Under the pieces are notes generated by a model that made no database searches, was not told the origin of the DNA, and worked only from the letters and a program-made list of their open reading frames with translations. A DNA stretch of 64,000 bases from Croceimicrobium hydrocarbonivorans (GTDB taxonomy: Bacteria; Bacteroidota; Bacteroidia; Flavobacteriales; Schleiferiaceae): contig NZ_CP060139.1 in NCBI RefSeq assembly GCF_014524565.1, forward strand, positions 1,557,501 to 1,621,500. The letters run 5' to 3'. Both the position numbers and the translations under genes were made by a program. The first letter of the stretch is position 1. Each line of letters opens with the position of its first letter. Of this stretch, positions 52,162 through 62,387 are shown in pieces.

Positions 52162-52383
52162 GGGAATTTTTTAGTTCACAGCATAGCAGCGAAAAAGGTG
52201 CCAGTCAAGGACTTAGGGAGGGCAATTAAGTTGAAGAGAAAGAAGGCTGAGGGAAAGAGCTGAAATCAAATTATTCGAAGTCAAGAGACTTGCCTACTGA
52301 ATCTTAGCAGGCTTGAAAAGGCCAGTTTTCTACGATTAGAAACCCTGCTTAAATATCAGACTCAGATTGAAAAGCCTTGCCCA

Positions 52384-52427
52384 TTGTTAATTTATTGTTA
52401 ACTTGGGGTTAATTCAATATTAACACA
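52384..52427. repeat. Four TTAA units at 11-bp period before a small membrane protein gene
   Basis: TTAA occurs at 52387, 52398, 52409 and 52420, exactly 11 bp apart, within units TTGTTAATTTA, TTGTTAACTTG, GGGTTAATTCA and ATATTAACACA. The last unit ends 10 bp before the start codon at 52438. Tandem 11-bp spacing on one DNA face is typical of response-regulator boxes (PhoB/PhoP type). Confidence 0.5.
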
Positions 52428-52437
52428 GATAGCTGTC

Positions 52438-52965
52438 ATGGCCAAAAAAGTATTTAAAGAGAAACAGCAATTCTTTTCATTTAAGCCCATTTGGGTAATA
52501 GCTAGCTTTATGCTCTTACTTGGCATTACCCTGCTTCGCCTTTACTATAGCCCCTCTTTTAAAGTACAAGTTCAAGATCTCTTCTTGGGAGCCATTGCCC
52601 TTATCCTATGTTTAGCTTTCATCTGGTTTTTAATGCACTTAAGCCTAAAAACCTCAATTAGTGAAAAGGGGATTGAGTATAAAATGATGCCTTTTCACCA
52701 TAATAAGCGAATCATCCCTTGGGATGAAATTAGCTTTATCCGGATTGTGTCCATTCCTCGCATGGCTAGTTGGCAAAAATCCTATAACCATTACTTACTA
52801 CAAAAGAAGTTCACCTTTTCAGGGCGCAATGGTATGAGTGTAGAAACCAGCTGGGGTGAAAGGATTTTTATTGGCTCTGGCAAAGTTGACGAATTGCAAA
52901 AGGCTCTTAAAAAAGCCATTAAGCACTATAAGCTAATGGAAGAGGGTAAAACGGATTTGCAGTAA
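52438..52965 (+). CDS. Two-TM protein with PH-like domain, unknown
   Basis: 175 residues. Two membrane segments (about 18-35 and 46-66: WVIASFMLLLGITLLR and LFLGAIALILCLAFIWFL), then a soluble part 'ISEKGIEYKMMPFHHNKRIIPWDEISFIRI' resembling bacterial PH domains, ending with a basic helix. Function unknown. Preceded by the 11-bp TTAA repeat array, so it may be regulated by a two-component system. Confidence 0.65.
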   Translation: MAKKVFKEKQQFFSFKPIWVIASFMLLLGITLLRLYYSPSFKVQVQDLFLGAIALILCLAFIWFLMHLSLKTSISEKGIEYKMMPFHHNKRIIPWDEISFIRIVSIPRMASWQKSYNHYLLQKKFTFSGRNGMSVETSWGERIFIGSGKVDELQKALKKAIKHYKLMEEGKTDLQ

Positions 52966-52982
52966 GAGGCTTCTAAAAAGCT

Positions 52983-53393
52983 CTAAGAAATACTCGAGGT
53001 TAGAAACTGCCTACGAAACAGGCCTATTAAAAACCAGAGTGCAAAAAGCAATACTAAGAGATTGGGAAGATCATTTAGCCAAAAGGCTGAATTTGCCATT
53101 TCGGCATCCGGTCTTTTGTTTAGCAAATCCCAAGCGGCAAGCCAGCCAAAATGCAAGTAGAGGTAAGAAGCTGCAAACAATATTAACATACCTCCGGGCC
53201 TAGCCAATTTCGATAAGCGAGGCCGCCAAAGCTGAAATAGAAAAAGGGCCACCAGCAATAACATCAAAAGAGAAATTAAAAGCTCGAATCCCAAACTTTG
53301 CAGGCCATTAACTAAAACAAACATAAAATAGACTTTGGCCAGAATAGCGTACAGTCCAAGGATTGTCAATAGAAGTTTTAGCGATCGATACAT
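52983..53393 (-). CDS. Four-TM membrane protein, unknown
   Basis: 136 residues from the ATG at 53393 (a GTG at 53402 is the alternative). Four hydrophobic helices, with 'LLTILGLYAILAKVYFMFVL' first and 'LLVLLFALWFLIGLFRR' last. No family recognised. Convergent with the gene at 52438, 17 bp between stops. It and the following five genes form a leftward series of unknown exported or membrane proteins. Confidence 0.55.
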   Translation of the reverse strand: MYRSLKLLLTILGLYAILAKVYFMFVLVNGLQSLGFELLISLLMLLLVALFLFQLWRPRLSKLARPGGMLILFAASYLYLHFGWLAAWDLLNKRPDAEMANSAFWLNDLPNLLVLLFALWFLIGLFRRQFLTSSIS

Positions 53394-53408
53394 TGGGAGC
53401 ACATTAAG

Positions 53409-54083
53409 TTAAATCCCTGGCCACAAAACTCTTCCGATATACTTAAAGCCGTCGATGATGAAGATCACCTCATATCCCGAGCTTATGCTATTTAGCTTTA
53501 AATACAACCTTTCCCGATCTAATGATCGATACACTCCTACCATTTGAAACTTAGAACCAAAAGAATCACGCAATAAGGGATCATATAAGTCGGAATAAGC
53601 GGCCTTAGGAATAGCAATATTGTGATTATGGATCACACAAGTCAAGTCTACCAACTCGGTAGCTGGCGTATCAATATCATAGCTACCATAATAAACCAAA
53701 CTATCAATCTTGTACAGTACCCTAACATCAGATTTCAAGGTTTCAAATTCGAGCAAATGCTCCTCAGGATTAAAGGCTCTATCCGCTAAGACAACAGATA
53801 AACCTTCTGCACTTAAGCTGATCACAGAATCATTTACCATTAAGTCCAGTTTCGGTGATTCCAAGCCAATGGAATCACAATCCATAGATACCTTATAAAA
53901 TATAGAATAGGTTTCGATGCAACTTAGCTCCTCTTCGTAGCTTGGCCATAGGGAAGGATCAAAGTCGATTTTCCGGCTTTGTGCCTTCAACAAATTGGCC
54001 TGAAAAAGAACACAAAGGATACCTAGCAGCCCTGTCTTAATGGGGTAAACAAATCGTGCTTTTGACTTCATCATTGGGAACAT
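53409..54083 (-). CDS. Exported protein, unknown
   Basis: About 224 residues; the start may be the ATG at 54083 or one of the ATGs at 54074/54071. Signal peptide with 'TGLLGILCVLFQANLLKAQ'. Mature part is beta-rich ('DSVISLSAEGLSVVLADRAF', 'SVVYYGSYDID'-like strands). No family recognised. Bases here are AT-richer than the flanking metabolic genes. Confidence 0.5.
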   Translation of the reverse strand: MFPMMKSKARFVYPIKTGLLGILCVLFQANLLKAQSRKIDFDPSLWPSYEEELSCIETYSIFYKVSMDCDSIGLESPKLDLMVNDSVISLSAEGLSVVLADRAFNPEEHLLEFETLKSDVRVLYKIDSLVYYGSYDIDTPATELVDLTCVIHNHNIAIPKAAYSDLYDPLLRDSFGSKFQMVGVYRSLDRERLYLKLNSISSGYEVIFIIDGFKYIGRVLWPGI

Positions 54084-54131
54084 CAAGATAAGACCTTAAA
54101 ACAGTATCATTCTTAAAGTTCGGCTGAAATT

Positions 54132-54602
54132 CTATTCCCGCAAATGAGCAGCAAATTCCCTCAATGCCAAAACCTGCTTCTTCAAGGCTTCGTTTTGAAT
54201 ACATTTTGCGCTGACTCTAAAAAAGTCCTCAAAGCTTTGAGGACTTTCTAAATAGTATTCAGACACCTTATCCCCTTCCATTACAAAAATCAAAATAAAC
54301 ACATCCGAAGCTGATCCATAAATCTCCTTCATACTAGGTTCAGGTATTTCCTGCTCCAATAGTTTTCGCTTTATTGAATCGAATTCTGATCTAGAAATCG
54401 AATAAAAATATCGATTCTGTCCCGCATAAGTCTGCGTAGTTTCAATCAAGCTATCTGCGACAATTAGCTCGATCATAAAGCTTCTATCCTGAATCTTCGA
54501 ATGTGGTCGTATTTCAATTTTCTGGCTATTAGCAGAAAAGCCCATAAAAGCGACAAAGCCCAGGAGCAAGCAGAACTTAGTATGAAAATTAATCAAGGAC
54601 AC
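54132..54602 (-). CDS. Small exported protein, unknown
   Basis: 156 residues from a GTG at 54602; no ATG lies before the signal peptide (FCLLLGFVAFMGFSANSQ). Mature part 'IEIRPHSKIQDRSFMIELIVADS ... SRSEFDSIKRKLLEQEI ... ALKKQVLALREFAAHLRE'. Layout (strands, a helix, strands, a closing helix) recalls the lipoproteins at 47714 and 55316. Function unknown. Confidence 0.5.
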   Translation of the reverse strand: MSLINFHTKFCLLLGFVAFMGFSANSQKIEIRPHSKIQDRSFMIELIVADSLIETTQTYAGQNRYFYSISRSEFDSIKRKLLEQEIPEPSMKEIYGSASDVFILIFVMEGDKVSEYYLESPQSFEDFFRVSAKCIQNEALKKQVLALREFAAHLRE

Positions 54603-54649
54603 TGTTACTTTTTTTTATCTAACAAATGTGCGCTCAAAATACAATGAAA

Positions 54650-55267
54650 TCAGGGCTTCTCAGATGGTTTAAATTGATAGTTCTTGAACGAACTCCAGTC
54701 TTCCCAATACAATTTATTCCAGCCATCAAAATAGAGTGAATCGAGATAAACATCTACCTTATTTAAATCACATTTTTGCTCATTTAGGAGCACAGGACTT
54801 TTAGTGTCAAAAACTTCATATTCACTAATCTTGAAGATAGGAAATTCATCAAACAGCAATAGCAGTGTATCTGCATCTTTTGCGATAGCGAATGGATAGA
54901 AGTCTTCATTCCTTACATTAAAACACAAGCTTTCCTCATTCCAGTAGTTACAGGTCCTACACAAAAGGTTGGTATCCATAAAGACGGTCCAGCCCATAAA
55001 AGAGTAATGAGTCATACGCATATATTCATATGACTTCAATTCAGTTTTTTGAAGCATTTTAAAGATCAATATGTCACTTTCTTCCTTTGAATAATGCTGC
55101 AAAACAATAAAGGCAGATTCAGAACCGATGCTTTCACATATCTCTAAGCTGACAAATTCCTTTAGTAAGGAATCTACCTCTATCGCTTTAGAAGCCCCAT
55201 AAGCATCTGGAGTCAGGCCCAGCAAAAACAGTACTAAAAGGAAGCTCACAGCCTGATCCCGTTTCAT
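54650..55267 (-). CDS. Exported protein, unknown
   Basis: 205 residues. Signal peptide MKRDQAVSFLLVLFLLGL with cleavage near AYGA. Five cysteines, two of them in 'LLCRTCNYWNEESLCFN', may form disulfides in the periplasm. Acidic and aromatic, no recognised family. Fourth of the leftward small exported genes. Confidence 0.5.
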   Translation of the reverse strand: MKRDQAVSFLLVLFLLGLTPDAYGASKAIEVDSLLKEFVSLEICESIGSESAFIVLQHYSKEESDILIFKMLQKTELKSYEYMRMTHYSFMGWTVFMDTNLLCRTCNYWNEESLCFNVRNEDFYPFAIAKDADTLLLLFDEFPIFKISEYEVFDTKSPVLLNEQKCDLNKVDVYLDSLYFDGWNKLYWEDWSSFKNYQFKPSEKP

Positions 55268-55315
55268 TCTTAATGATCAAATTCAAGTAATCTAAAGCCT
55301 TCTAGCACATTATAG

Positions 55316-55783
55316 CTAAGGCTCAAGGGGTTCTAAAAGGTATATCTTTTCAAGCTTTTCAGGAAGCAGACGATTGATCTGTTCAAATAAGCGGTTGGTG
55401 GATGGCAATCCGACATTATTTAGATAAACAAAGTTCAAAGTGTTTTGGTCCCGTAGCACCACCTTCCAAACAAATCCATCGATCATATTGGCATCATAAT
55501 ACATCTTTAAACCCTCCAATACTTTACGATGTTTTTCCAGCTCCAACAATTCATCCTCCGTGATATCGGAGCTATAGACCATGCCCTCATCAGTCCACAC
55601 TTCAATGCGTCTGGATCTGATTATATAGGTAAGTCCCGTATCCATTTCCACTAGATTGATTTGCTGAATAACAATTTCCAGCGCCTCTCGTGAAGTTTTA
55701 CTTTGGTGAAATGATCCGCAGCTGGTTAATATCAAACTGAACAGCAGAGAAAAGTTTACTATGATGTGCTTGGCCTTATTCAT
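55316..55783 (-). CDS. Small lipoprotein, unknown
   Basis: 155 residues. Lipoprotein signal 'IVNFSLLFSLILTSC' with Cys22 (CGSFHQSK). Mature part: 'TYIIRSRRIEVWTDEGMVY', a helix 'TEDELLELEKHRKVLEGLKM', then 'KVVLRDQNTLNFVYLNNVG'. Same fold pattern as 47714 and 54132 (inferred from strand order only). Membrane-anchored, function unknown. Confidence 0.55.
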   Translation of the reverse strand: MNKAKHIIVNFSLLFSLILTSCGSFHQSKTSREALEIVIQQINLVEMDTGLTYIIRSRRIEVWTDEGMVYSSDITEDELLELEKHRKVLEGLKMYYDANMIDGFVWKVVLRDQNTLNFVYLNNVGLPSTNRLFEQINRLLPEKLEKIYLLEPLEP

Positions 55784-55833
55784 ATTCCAATATTAGGCAA
55801 AGCCTTTATGGCCTTAGAGATTTAAGCTGGATA

Positions 55834-56463
55834 TTAGTCCACATAAAGCTTCTGCTGCTCCCCATTTAGGTGCAATTGCTTGGCCCCAAATAAATCCATC
55901 AAAAAGGCAAGCTCCTCTGCATCTGGAGCTTTTTCATATTGAAGAAATAGGTAATCGGCACTCAATCTACCTCCATAAAAAAGCATTTCAAATATTCGAC
56001 AATCCTTCTCTATCTCAATCTCCTTTAAATACAATTTCTCAATCTTAACATCATCCACAAAGGCCGTATAGGCCCAAAGATCAGCAAGGCTGGCCTCGGT
56101 TAAACATAGATTTTGAATGCTGTGATTAAAGAATAGAAGCTCAGGTAAAAAACTAATCATTTCGCCATTTAACTCCAAGGTTTCCAGCTGATCCATTTTC
56201 TCAAACAATGCTCCCGGTTGTTTTAAGTTCTTTGAAGGTTTCAAAAACCTTAAGCACTTTAGCCCTTTTGGAATAAGGGAATAATCAAAATTTGCAGGAA
56301 GCCTGAAGTCAATTGCCAGGATTCGGATATTGCTATCCGCGAAGCTTTCCAGCTCTGAAAGACTCTTAAGGCATATTGAATCCCCTTGAGCCAGGGTCGG
56401 AATTCTCAGCATTAAGCTAATGAATACTAAAGTAAAACCCGCTTTTCTTTTTCTTGATTGCAT
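55834..56463 (-). CDS. Exported LRR-like protein, unknown
   Basis: 209 residues. Signal peptide (FTLVFISLMLRIPTLAQ). Repeating Leu-rich pieces at about 20-25 residue spacing ('LKCLRFLKPSKNL', 'LETLELNGEMISFLPELLFF', 'IQNLCLTEASLADL', 'IEKLYLKEIEIEKDC', 'LSADYLFLQY') indicate irregular leucine-rich repeats, i.e. a binding surface. No named family. The 116 bp on its upstream side hold no other convincing gene. Confidence 0.55.
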   Translation of the reverse strand: MQSRKRKAGFTLVFISLMLRIPTLAQGDSICLKSLSELESFADSNIRILAIDFRLPANFDYSLIPKGLKCLRFLKPSKNLKQPGALFEKMDQLETLELNGEMISFLPELLFFNHSIQNLCLTEASLADLWAYTAFVDDVKIEKLYLKEIEIEKDCRIFEMLFYGGRLSADYLFLQYEKAPDAEELAFLMDLFGAKQLHLNGEQQKLYVD

Positions 56464-56579
56464 TGACGATTATAGTTTACCGTCTTGATTGGAGCCCTAA
56501 TTTAATGGATTAGATCTACACCCTCCCTTTCCCTAGCAATTGGGAATAAACGAATCTCCGGGCCCAAGACGCAAAGCAT

Positions 56580-57545
56580 CTATGTTCCCAATAAATACCC
56601 TTTTTTGCGCCACTTTTCCTTGAGCTTAATGGGCTCATAGTCCGGGCGTTCTTCGATAGGGACATAGTCCACCTTTAATTGCTTGCAATATTCTTCAATT
56701 GCGGGAAGGCCTAATACCTTTCTTCTTTGGGCCAAATTTGATTCATCGGCAATGGGATATAAAGTGAGCTTCTGCTGAGATAGACCTTCGCCCGAATTGG
56801 CCGATCGCCCTGCTTGTGTACCAAAGATTTGCAGCCCCTCTTTATTTACTAAGAAGCGATCTACCATAAGTGCGGCCTTGGCCTTATCCGCTTCACCAGC
56901 CATAGCAACCTCAATAAAAAGTGGCAAGCACTTCTTTAAAATCTTGGGAGGACTGTGTTGGATTAAAAAGAAGCAGGCCTCTCCAGCCTTTTCGCCTACC
57001 TCAGAATTTCGCGGCCAGCCCATTTGTTCGATTAGGTCCAACAAAGCATCCCTACGTTCTTCCCGATGTTCGCGGATCAGTTCCATCTGCGAGGCAGTGG
57101 GCGGCTGATCCATGGATTTTAATGGCAATAATTCCTGCTCTTCATCCAAATACCATGACCATATCTTATAGCCTATCTCGGCTTTGCCTGCGGTAGGGTA
57201 TTGCTGCTGATATTGCCTCTGTAGCAATACATCCAATTCCGAAGCGTATTTGGCCTTAAGCTCCTTAAAGGCAGGATCATAATAAACCAGATCCCGACCC
57301 GCGCCCTTATCTATCGCTTTTTCCAATTGCTGAAATGCCTCTTCCAAGGAGCCTTTTTCCGCATCGGACCGCGCAGAAAGCAAATAAGCTGAAAAGGTAT
57401 TGGTATCCTGCCCTGCCTCTGATTGAGCTGATGAAGCCGAGCTCGAAACCGCAATATCTTGTGCTCTTAGGTCAAGGTTTAGTCCACCGACTAAGAACAG
57501 TATTGCCCAGGCTTTAAGCGCCTCATTTCTCATCCTTCTCTTCAT
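56580..57545 (-). CDS. Exported DUF6624-type protein with TPR-like N-terminus
   Basis: 321 residues from the ATG at 57545, which overlaps the HlyD gene end by 23 bp. Signal peptide ends near 'LNLDLRAQ'. Residues about 50-90 look TPR-like. The C-terminal part shows the DUF6624 features 'IEQMGWPRNSEVGEKAGEACFFLIQH', 'LPLFIEVAMAGEADKAKAALMVDRFL' and 'EGLQIFGTQ'. The family's role is unknown. Its overlap with the exporter genes places it in the RiPP transcript; an immunity or processing function is conceivable but unproven. Confidence 0.75.
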   Translation of the reverse strand: MKRRMRNEALKAWAILFLVGGLNLDLRAQDIAVSSSASSAQSEAGQDTNTFSAYLLSARSDAEKGSLEEAFQQLEKAIDKGAGRDLVYYDPAFKELKAKYASELDVLLQRQYQQQYPTAGKAEIGYKIWSWYLDEEQELLPLKSMDQPPTASQMELIREHREERRDALLDLIEQMGWPRNSEVGEKAGEACFFLIQHSPPKILKKCLPLFIEVAMAGEADKAKAALMVDRFLVNKEGLQIFGTQAGRSANSGEGLSQQKLTLYPIADESNLAQRRKVLGLPAIEEYCKQLKVDYVPIEERPDYEPIKLKEKWRKKGYLLGT

Positions 57546-58890
57546 CTTTCTTAATGGGTTTACGTTCAAAGATCTTTTTAAGATTGTGGAAAAAGCGCTC
57601 GATCAATCTCAAATCATTGGTTTTTATCTCCAGCATGCCATTCATTTCCGGCCTTAGCTCGAGCTTATGAGCCGCCTTTACTTCAGGATAATTGAGTACC
57701 TCAACCACCACTCGATAACCCTCTTCTGTAGGCAGCTCACTCACGGTCTTGACCTTGCCTTTTAGTATCCCAAATTCTTGCCAATTGTAATTGTCTAATT
57801 TAAGATTCGCCTCCTGCCCTATTTGCACCTTACCATAATTCGAAGGAGGAATAAAGGCAGAAACATAGTACTGTTGATCTTCGGGGATGATCGCCAAGAG
57901 AGGCTCTCCTGCTAAAACGGTTCGTCCTTCGAAGAGATCGACCAAATAATTAATAGTTCCATCGGTATTTGCCAGGATAATATTCGATTGCTCCCAATTG
58001 GTCATTTCACTTTTCAGGGTAGCTAGGGCCTGATTTAACTCGATCAGAAGCTCTCGACGCTCCTTTTGCAGCTCATATTCCAATTCCGATAATTGCCGTT
58101 TATAATCCGCGGTAGTAACCTTATACTGACCTTTAGTTTGTTTTGCATTTTCCAAGGCCGAAAGCTTGCCTCGATAGGCGCTTTCCATATCCATGAAATC
58201 TACTTTCGAGTAAACTCCTTCTTTAAATAGCTTTTTGTCGGCCTTATGCTTTTGCTCTGCATTTCGCAATTCGTTCCTGGCAATTCTAACCTGAGTTTCG
58301 GCAATAGACACCAGGTTTTCGTAATTGCTGATCTGCTCCTTTAAATTCAGCAAACGCATACTATCTATGCTACGACTATTTAATTCCTGGATGGCCAAAT
58401 AAGCAGAACTTAGTCGATTGAAGCTGGCTTGCAAAAGACCAAAATTTCGATTGGTATCAATATCCAGAATTAGGTTTTGGGCCAAGTCCGACTTATTAGA
58501 TATCGAGTCAAATTGAATCAAGAAAGATTGTAAGTAAGAATATTCATCGGCCGACATCGGATTCTCAAAAGATAGCAGAGCATCACCCTTTTGAACCTTT
58601 TGGCCATCCACCACAAAAAGCTTGTTTAATCGACCATTCACCAAACTGGATTTCAGCACCACCGGGTTTTCAGCTTTTACCGTGGCCATGCCCGAAATTA
58701 TATCCGGATAACGAACAAACCATGAGGCCAGTAAAACAAGAATTATAACGATAAAAACGGAAGTTACCCCCCACCTTAACAACCAATGTGGCGGCTTATT
58801 TATAATATCATTTACCACAAAAGAGCGCAGGGCTTGCTCCTCTAGCGAGCTTTTTTTCTCCTTCTGGATTTGATCTTTTACTTCTTCCAC
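57523..58890 (-). CDS. HlyD-family membrane-fusion protein of the peptide exporter
   Basis: 455 residues. One N-terminal transmembrane helix (LLRWGVTSVFIVIILVLL, about 38-60), barrel and lipoyl-like halves split by a long coiled coil (about 120-300, 'LNLKEQISNYENLVSIAETQVRIARNELRN'), and 'GRTVLAGEPLLAIIPEDQQYYVSAFI' in the second half. Connects the inner-membrane C39 ABC transporter to an outer-membrane TolC-like channel, which is not encoded nearby. Lies 16 bp downstream of the ABC gene. Confidence 0.92.
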   Translation of the reverse strand: MEEVKDQIQKEKKSSLEEQALRSFVVNDIINKPPHWLLRWGVTSVFIVIILVLLASWFVRYPDIISGMATVKAENPVVLKSSLVNGRLNKLFVVDGQKVQKGDALLSFENPMSADEYSYLQSFLIQFDSISNKSDLAQNLILDIDTNRNFGLLQASFNRLSSAYLAIQELNSRSIDSMRLLNLKEQISNYENLVSIAETQVRIARNELRNAEQKHKADKKLFKEGVYSKVDFMDMESAYRGKLSALENAKQTKGQYKVTTADYKRQLSELEYELQKERRELLIELNQALATLKSEMTNWEQSNIILANTDGTINYLVDLFEGRTVLAGEPLLAIIPEDQQYYVSAFIPPSNYGKVQIGQEANLKLDNYNWQEFGILKGKVKTVSELPTEEGYRVVVEVLNYPEVKAAHKLELRPEMNGMLEIKTNDLRLIERFFHNLKKIFERKPIKKDEEKDEK

Positions 58891-58906
58891 AATTTAATGT
58901 TTGGAT

Positions 58907-61110
<2,204 letters not shown>

Positions 61111-61126
<16 letters not shown>

Positions 61127-62229
61127 ATACGCTGATTTAGGGCTGAAATTTTATCCTCATCCATACTGAACCCCTGCCCATTTGATTTCACCTCACATTC
61201 CTCCAATGACAAGAAGCCAGGTTCATCATTCCATTTACTGATATAAGGATTGTAATTGCAGGGACTGCTATGATACCATTGTTGATTGCCTCGATCTTTG
61301 GGCAGTCGATTGTCTACACACATGTATCTGAACTCACAGTCTTTGCAAATGTCAGTTTTCGATTTTGCCACCTGATCCAGAGAACCCATCCCCGCTAGAG
61401 TCAAAATTTCCTTCGGATTTTTAATGTCATTCAGATTGCCAAACACTGTGGTGCATTCAGGAGCATTTCTCAGCTCTCCTTTGGTATTGATATATAGCTT
61501 GCGATTAAAATAGCTATGATGAGATTGAGCTTCAATGAACAATTCGGAGTCCACTTGAAAGCTGTAGCGATTGACCAAACAGCGATTAGGATCGTAGAAT
61601 AAGGGGCTTCGAGTTTGGATGTAAAAATGGGCTTTGCGCTCATCTAAATAATCCACGCCATCGGCCGGCGCATCATGCGCTATAAACATGGATATCCGAG
61701 GATTATCATAGAGTAAATCCTTCAAAAAGGGCAGATCAATGACTTCTGAAAAAGGAAAGGCCACTTCCAGAGACCTTAGTGGGGAGCCTTCAAATGCCTG
61801 AATGGTTTTTCTCAATTCGGATCTTAGATTTCCCTCCGAAAAACGGAGATGCAAAGCTTTAACATTAAGCTCCTTTACCCAATCTACAAGCGTGGAAAGT
61901 TGTTCTCCCTCAACATCCCAAATTAAATTAGTGATATGGCTGGGTGACTGCCAATCCAGATTGAGGGGCGGAAAGAAGTCTGGGGTTTCTGTCCAAAAAC
62001 CAAACTCCTTCTCCATCATAAACTGAAAATACTCAAGGGGGTAAATCCCTTTAGGTTGAAGAGATTCCTCGATTTCCTCTTTGGATTTCGACTCGCAAAA
62101 TTCCAAAAAGCCAATAAAACTATTGGGGATTATAAAATGAGCTTTGCGCCCTAAATCGTACAATATCGCTCGATTGTAGCCCTTTACCGGAAAGACATGC
62201 GCAAAGCGTTTAAAACGAGCGACACTCAT
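61111..62229 (-). CDS. gwsS: SPASM-domain peptide maturase of a grasp-with-spasm system
   Basis: 372 residues. A partial-barrel N-terminal part ('PSHITNLIWDVEGEQLSTLVDWVKELNVKALHLRF') followed by the SPASM cysteine set Cys259, 295, 298, 304 and 324 (ICKDCEFRYMC). The radical-SAM CxxxCxxC is missing: the only cysteine in the first 200 residues is Cys45. Consistent with the family called SPASM peptide maturase, grasp-with-spasm type. Its start overlaps the 53-codon ORF stop (ATGA). Expected to work with the ATP-grasp enzyme on the precursor peptide; its chemistry is unknown. Confidence 0.85.
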
Positions 62230-62387
62230 CTATTTAAAATAATCGGTTTGTAAAAGGACTTTAGCTGATAGGAATCCGTTTGATGCAAATCTGAGGATGC
62301 CCACTTACCGTAAGCGCTATAGCTTGGTTCTTGCAGATTTCGATAGGCAGGGCTAATATGCTCTTCAAAAATTTTAAAATCTTTCAC
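62226..62387 (-). CDS. 53-residue candidate precursor peptide between the two maturases
   Basis: Found by reading the gap between gwsG and gwsS. A GTG start at 62387 shares its G with the gwsG TAG stop (TAGTG), and its TGA stop overlaps the gwsS ATG (ATGA), so translation is coupled on both sides. Starts M-K-D-F-K-I-F-E-E-H, ends Y-K-P-I-I-L-N-R. Middle part is rich in Ser/Thr/Lys and Asp/Glu ('YGKWASSDLHQTDSYQLK'), the residues ATP-grasp maturases link. There is no double-glycine site, so it may not be the exporter's substrate. It could also be a small helper protein. Gene overlap makes it a real ORF with fair confidence; precursor role is inference. Confidence 0.6.
   Translation of the reverse strand: MKDFKIFEEHISPAYRNLQEPSYSAYGKWASSDLHQTDSYQLKSFYKPIILNR

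Noticed and set aside
52162-52437. Search for a small gene or RNA in the 276-bp gap
   Set aside because: Only frames of about a dozen codons and no stable structured element; the 11-bp repeats are the only clear signal.
56506-56579. A 25-codon minus-strand frame upstream of the LRR-like gene as possible RiPP precursor
   Set aside because: Too short, no leader or core pattern, and no overlap with neighbouring genes.
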